A stretch of DNA of 7,979 nt from positions 1 through 7,979 of the forward strand of contig JAUVUV010000087.1 of NCBI GenBank assembly GCA_030604975.1, in the 5' to 3' direction. This DNA comes from Candidatus Glassiibacteriota bacterium (GTDB lineage: Bacteria; Gemmatimonadota; Glassbacteria; GWA2-58-10). This document shows positions 5,963-7,979 of this stretch, in pieces. How positions within the stretch are numbered: the first letter of the stretch is position 1; each line of letters starts with the position of its first letter. The translations under genes and the position numbers were made by a program. The notes beneath the pieces were generated by a model. It ran no database searches, was not told where the DNA came from, and saw only the letters and a program-made list of their open reading frames with translations.

Positions 5963-6390
5963 TTTTTCACTTTCAGTTCACCCAGGTCGGAAACCAGCCT
6001 GCAGGCATCCAGGCTGGAAATAATCCCCACTGGCTTGCCATCCCTGACTACCGGGACGCGATGGATCTTGCGTTCGACCAACGTGTGGAACACCTCGCGT
6101 ACATCATCTTCCTCCGAGACCGTTATCACCTTGCTGGTCATTATTCCATCAACCCAGTTGTACTTACCCTTGTTCTCCTGCTGTTCGTCGATACTGATAT
6201 GCACGCGGATCAGGTGGTCGATTGCCTGGATGACATCCGTGGAAGAGACGATCCCGATCAGCTTGCCGTCGTCATCGACAACAGGGGCACCAGTGATCGA
6301 GTGCTCACCCAAAAGCTTAACCAGTTTGCGGATCGAGATATTCTTTTTCACCGAAAGCACGTTTTTTGTCATTAGCTCTTTGACTTTCAT
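5959..6390 (-). CDS. CBS-domain-pair protein (Bateman module)
   Basis: A 143-residue stand-alone CBS pair: CBS1 about residues 5-58 and CBS2 about 82-133, joined by a charged linker. Each repeat begins with the usual M(T/S)-x-x-V segment (MTKNVLSV, MTSKVITV) and ends in the S-S-x-D motif that typically contacts ribose of bound nucleotide (D52, D128). Such pairs bind AMP, ADP, ATP or related ligands and act as energy sensors, often by contacting a partner enzyme. The protein has no catalytic domain, so a partner is likely, and the next two genes, translationally coupled, are the obvious candidates. The ATG at 6390 has GGGAG about 7 nt upstream. It is the first gene of the operon, downstream of a near-consensus promoter. 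The ligand cannot be read from sequence. Confidence 0.9.
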   Translation of the reverse strand: MKVKELMTKNVLSVKKNISIRKLVKLLGEHSITGAPVVDDDGKLIGIVSSTDVIQAIDHLIRVHISIDEQQENKGKYNWVDGIMTSKVITVSEEDDVREVFHTLVERKIHRVPVVRDGKPVGIISSLDACRLVSDLGELKVKK

Positions 6391-6439
6391 GGAAACTCCC
6401 GGCTGAGGACTACAATCGATTTAACAAACTGTTCAGATT

Positions 6440-6467
6440 TGTTTCGGGAATTGAGAAATGTTTCGGG
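6440..6467. promoter_or_regulatory. Candidate regulatory direct repeats in the operon leader
   Basis: TGTTTCGGG occurs twice (6440-6448 and 6459-6467), 19 bp apart and in the same orientation, between the predicted transcription start and the CBS start codon. Two spaced identical 9-mers could be an operator or an RNA element, but could also be chance. The rest of the leader shows no riboswitch that I recognise. Confidence 0.25.
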
Positions 6468-6564
6468 TGTAAAGGGAAATTATCAGGTAAAAGGTGCTGC
6501 TCCATGTTCGATGAAACGCAGGCAAGACAAGGAATCACGGGCTATTTACAAACATTCTTGTTTT

Positions 6565-6593
6565 ATTGTAGCCCCAGCCGCATATTTTGTCAA
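6565..6593 (-). promoter_or_regulatory. Sigma70-type promoter of the CBS-kinase-mutase operon
   Basis: On the minus strand a perfect TTGACA (6593-6588) and TACAAT (6570-6565, one base from consensus) are separated by exactly 17 bases. Transcription would start near 6558, giving a leader of roughly 168 nt before the CBS start at 6390. No equally good promoter was noticed inside the operon. Confidence 0.75.
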
Positions 6594-6663
6594 GTAAAGG
6601 GGGGACAAAGTACAACCAGCAGCTCTCATTTATCTTGCCCCCAAGCGCAATAGAAAAGAAAAA

Positions 6664-6685
6664 GGGCGAGCAAGAAAGCCCGCCC
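6664..6685 (-). terminator. Rho-independent terminator of the second oxidoreductase
   Basis: In minus-strand RNA, GGGCGGGC pairs with GCUCGCCC over 8 bp with one G-U wobble (6678-6685 with 6664-6671, 6-nt loop). The U-tract UUUUUCUUUUCU follows. It sits 33 nt past the stop at 6718 and upstream of the operon promoter, so it insulates the two units. Confidence 0.85.
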
Positions 6686-6717
6686 AGTTTAATTAATTAT
6701 TTTCATGAACTGCTGGA

Positions 6718-7827
6718 TTATCGATGTTCTGCCTCGCGCCAGTTGCGCAGCTCTTCCCTGCTCATCGCTCTGAACCTGGCGTATTCCAGACCGAATTTTT
6801 TACCGTTGAATCCGTCGGCTTCTGTCAATTCCGCGAGGTAAACTTTTCTTCCCAGGATACGGCTTTTCTGCGCGGCGATCAAAATCCGGCAAGCTTCAAC
6901 CTGCTCGCTAATCGGCCTGTCCGCCTTGCGGGTGGCGATACTTTCGGCTATTCCGGCAAGGATTTTCGAATATGTCTCTCCCCCGCCGGGAGCGAGGTTT
7001 TCGATACTCCTGTCTGTGAGAAGAGCCACTTCGTTCTGGTTGCGGGCCCATCCGAGCATCAGTATCACCGGCGGCCTGTCGTCGTAATGGACATGAATGA
7101 TATGCTGCTTGCGGAAAAAATCAAGATAGTTCACACTCACAGCGCCCAGGCCCATCAACTCCTGCATGATCTCAGTTCCGTGGATACCGTAATAGATTAG
7201 GTCGAGCATGTCATCCCGGCCGTGGGAGTTAATCTTGCCGTACACGGTGAGGGCCACTTTGTCGGCCCGTTTCTGGAATTCTTGCTTGAACTGGACCAGG
7301 TTATCCTGATAACGGTAGGTGCTGCCGCCGAAAACCGGGGTTTTATACCTGGTGACTAGTTCCATCAGCCTGCGTGCGTCCGATTCCCGCCCGATCACCG
7401 GCTTGTCGATAAAGACCGGCTTACCGGCCTTGATAAACGGCTCTGCATCGCTGACATGGTTCTCCCAGTTCACCCCGATCGAGAGGGCGACATCTACCAC
7501 GGGCACCATCTCCTGCAGTGTCCTACAGACATGCTTGACTTTGTGCTCGGAGACGAACTTGTCCGTGCGCTGGCTTGTGTAAACCAGGCCGCTGTTGATT
7601 ACCGCGGTCAACTCGGCTCCCTCCAATTCTCCGATAGCCCGGGCCAGGCTGTCGGCGTGGCTGGTGTCGAGCTCTATCATCCCGATCCGAAGAGGCCTGC
7701 CTCCGGGGCCACTAATTTTGGGCCTTTCCTCGGTTGCGGCTTTCGCCCGGCCGGGAACGGATGCACCGATTGCTGCGCCGGAGAGCGCAGCAGCCAGGTT
7801 GCGGCTGAAAAAATTTCTCCTGTTCAT
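6718..7827 (-). CDS. Tat-exported Gfo/Idh/MocA-like protein with atypical nucleotide motif
   Basis: A 369-residue member of the NAD(P)-binding Gfo/Idh/MocA superfamily, not closely similar to the oxidoreductase at 1244-2596. It starts MNRRNFFSRNLAAALSGAA, a short twin-arginine signal with probable cleavage near A28-A31. The first beta strand of the Rossmann domain reads LRIGMIELDTSHADS (46-60), without the usual GxGxxG, and the EKP motif is conservatively replaced by DKP (141-143). HGTEIMQELMG (216-226) occupies the central helix that carries the catalytic His in many members. Substrate unknown; cofactor binding may be weak or altered. The open frame extends to a TTG at 7854, but the ATG at 7827 has GGAG about 9 nt upstream and puts the RR motif at the very N-terminus, so I use it. 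No confident promoter is visible in 7828-7929. Confidence 0.85.
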   Translation of the reverse strand: MNRRNFFSRNLAAALSGAAIGASVPGRAKAATEERPKISGPGGRPLRIGMIELDTSHADSLARAIGELEGAELTAVINSGLVYTSQRTDKFVSEHKVKHVCRTLQEMVPVVDVALSIGVNWENHVSDAEPFIKAGKPVFIDKPVIGRESDARRLMELVTRYKTPVFGGSTYRYQDNLVQFKQEFQKRADKVALTVYGKINSHGRDDMLDLIYYGIHGTEIMQELMGLGAVSVNYLDFFRKQHIIHVHYDDRPPVILMLGWARNQNEVALLTDRSIENLAPGGGETYSKILAGIAESIATRKADRPISEQVEACRILIAAQKSRILGRKVYLAELTEADGFNGKKFGLEYARFRAMSREELRNWREAEHR

Positions 7828-7929
7828 GGCGTTTGCTCCATTGATCAGGTTCAAGAGAATTAAGTCAATAATAAACTACGCGGCGGAGTATCTCGATGAT
7901 GACTTTGATCGATCTTATCCCCTCCCCTA

Positions 7930-7941
7930 GGGCGAACACAT
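7930..7941. repeat. Truncated left half of a CCCTAC-tail hairpin repeat
   Basis: GGGCGAACACAT matches the left arm and loop of copy C (308-319) at 11 of 12 bases, but the right arm and CCCTAC tail are missing. The next element begins 3 nt later. A CCCTAGGG palindrome overlaps its left edge (7925-7932). Confidence 0.4.
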
Positions 7942-7944
7942 CTA

Positions 7945-7979
7945 GACAACCCTCTGTCTCCCCCTTTTTTAAGGGGGAC
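7945..7979. repeat. CCCCCTTT/AAGGGGG hairpin repeat, cut by the window end
   Basis: It begins GACAACCCTCTGTCT, one base different from unit 1 of the tandem array at 1002-1041, and carries the CCCCCTT/AAGGGGG stem. The window stops just after the stem, so it may continue or be part of another array. Confidence 0.75.

Noticed and set aside
7828..7854. N-terminal extension of the second oxidoreductase to a TTG start
   Set aside because: TTG is a rare start with no ribosome binding site visible, and the ATG at 7827 has GGAG upstream and a normal Tat N-terminus.

Overview
The window (about 50-55% GC by eye) looks like chromosome from an uncultured bacterium. Two Tat-exported Gfo/Idh/MocA oxidoreductases, a DinB-fold protein and several families of short intergenic hairpin repeats would fit a Latescibacterota-, Glassbacteria- or Planctomycetes-like lineage. 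That placement is an inference from gene style only; there is no rRNA or other taxonomic marker here.

Layout. Positions 1-509 are mostly intergenic. They hold a possible last few codons of a Pro/Gly-rich protein and a cluster of small hairpin repeats, three of which end in the same CCCTAC tail. A DinB-family gene (510-986, +) follows, then three tandem 40-bp hairpin repeats (1002-1120), another hairpin, and a strong terminator (1184-1220). All the remaining genes are on the minus strand. A Tat-signal oxidoreductase with a Cys cluster (1244-2596) has its own sigma70-type promoter. A repeat-rich intergenic stretch (2597-2993) comes next. Then comes a tight three-gene operon, in transcription order a CBS-pair protein (6390-5959), a two-ATP-cone 2-phosphoglycerate kinase-like protein (5962-4748) and a divergent cofactor-independent phosphoglycerate mutase (4751-2994). 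Each gene overlaps the next by 4 nt. The operon has a near-consensus promoter (6565-6593), a leader of about 170 nt and a terminator (2937-2962). Last is a second, unrelated Tat-signal Gfo/Idh protein (7827-6718) with its own terminator. The window ends in a truncated hairpin repeat abutting another copy of the CCCCCTTT/AAGGGGG element.

The operon is the part to look at. It joins two predicted adenine-nucleotide sensors (a CBS pair and tandem ATP-cones) to a kinase family known for making 2,3-bisphosphoglycerate and to an iPGM-fold enzyme. In the iPGM-like protein the nucleophilic serine motif NSEVGH reads STAVGH, so the aligned nucleophile is Thr, and the RD[TV]PP substrate motif reads RGTPP, while the other metal-ligand motifs are intact. 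The parts suggest an energy-sensing module at the 2-PG/3-PG/2,3-BPG node, possibly with altered chemistry. That functional reading is inference; the gene order, overlaps and residue changes are read directly from the sequence.
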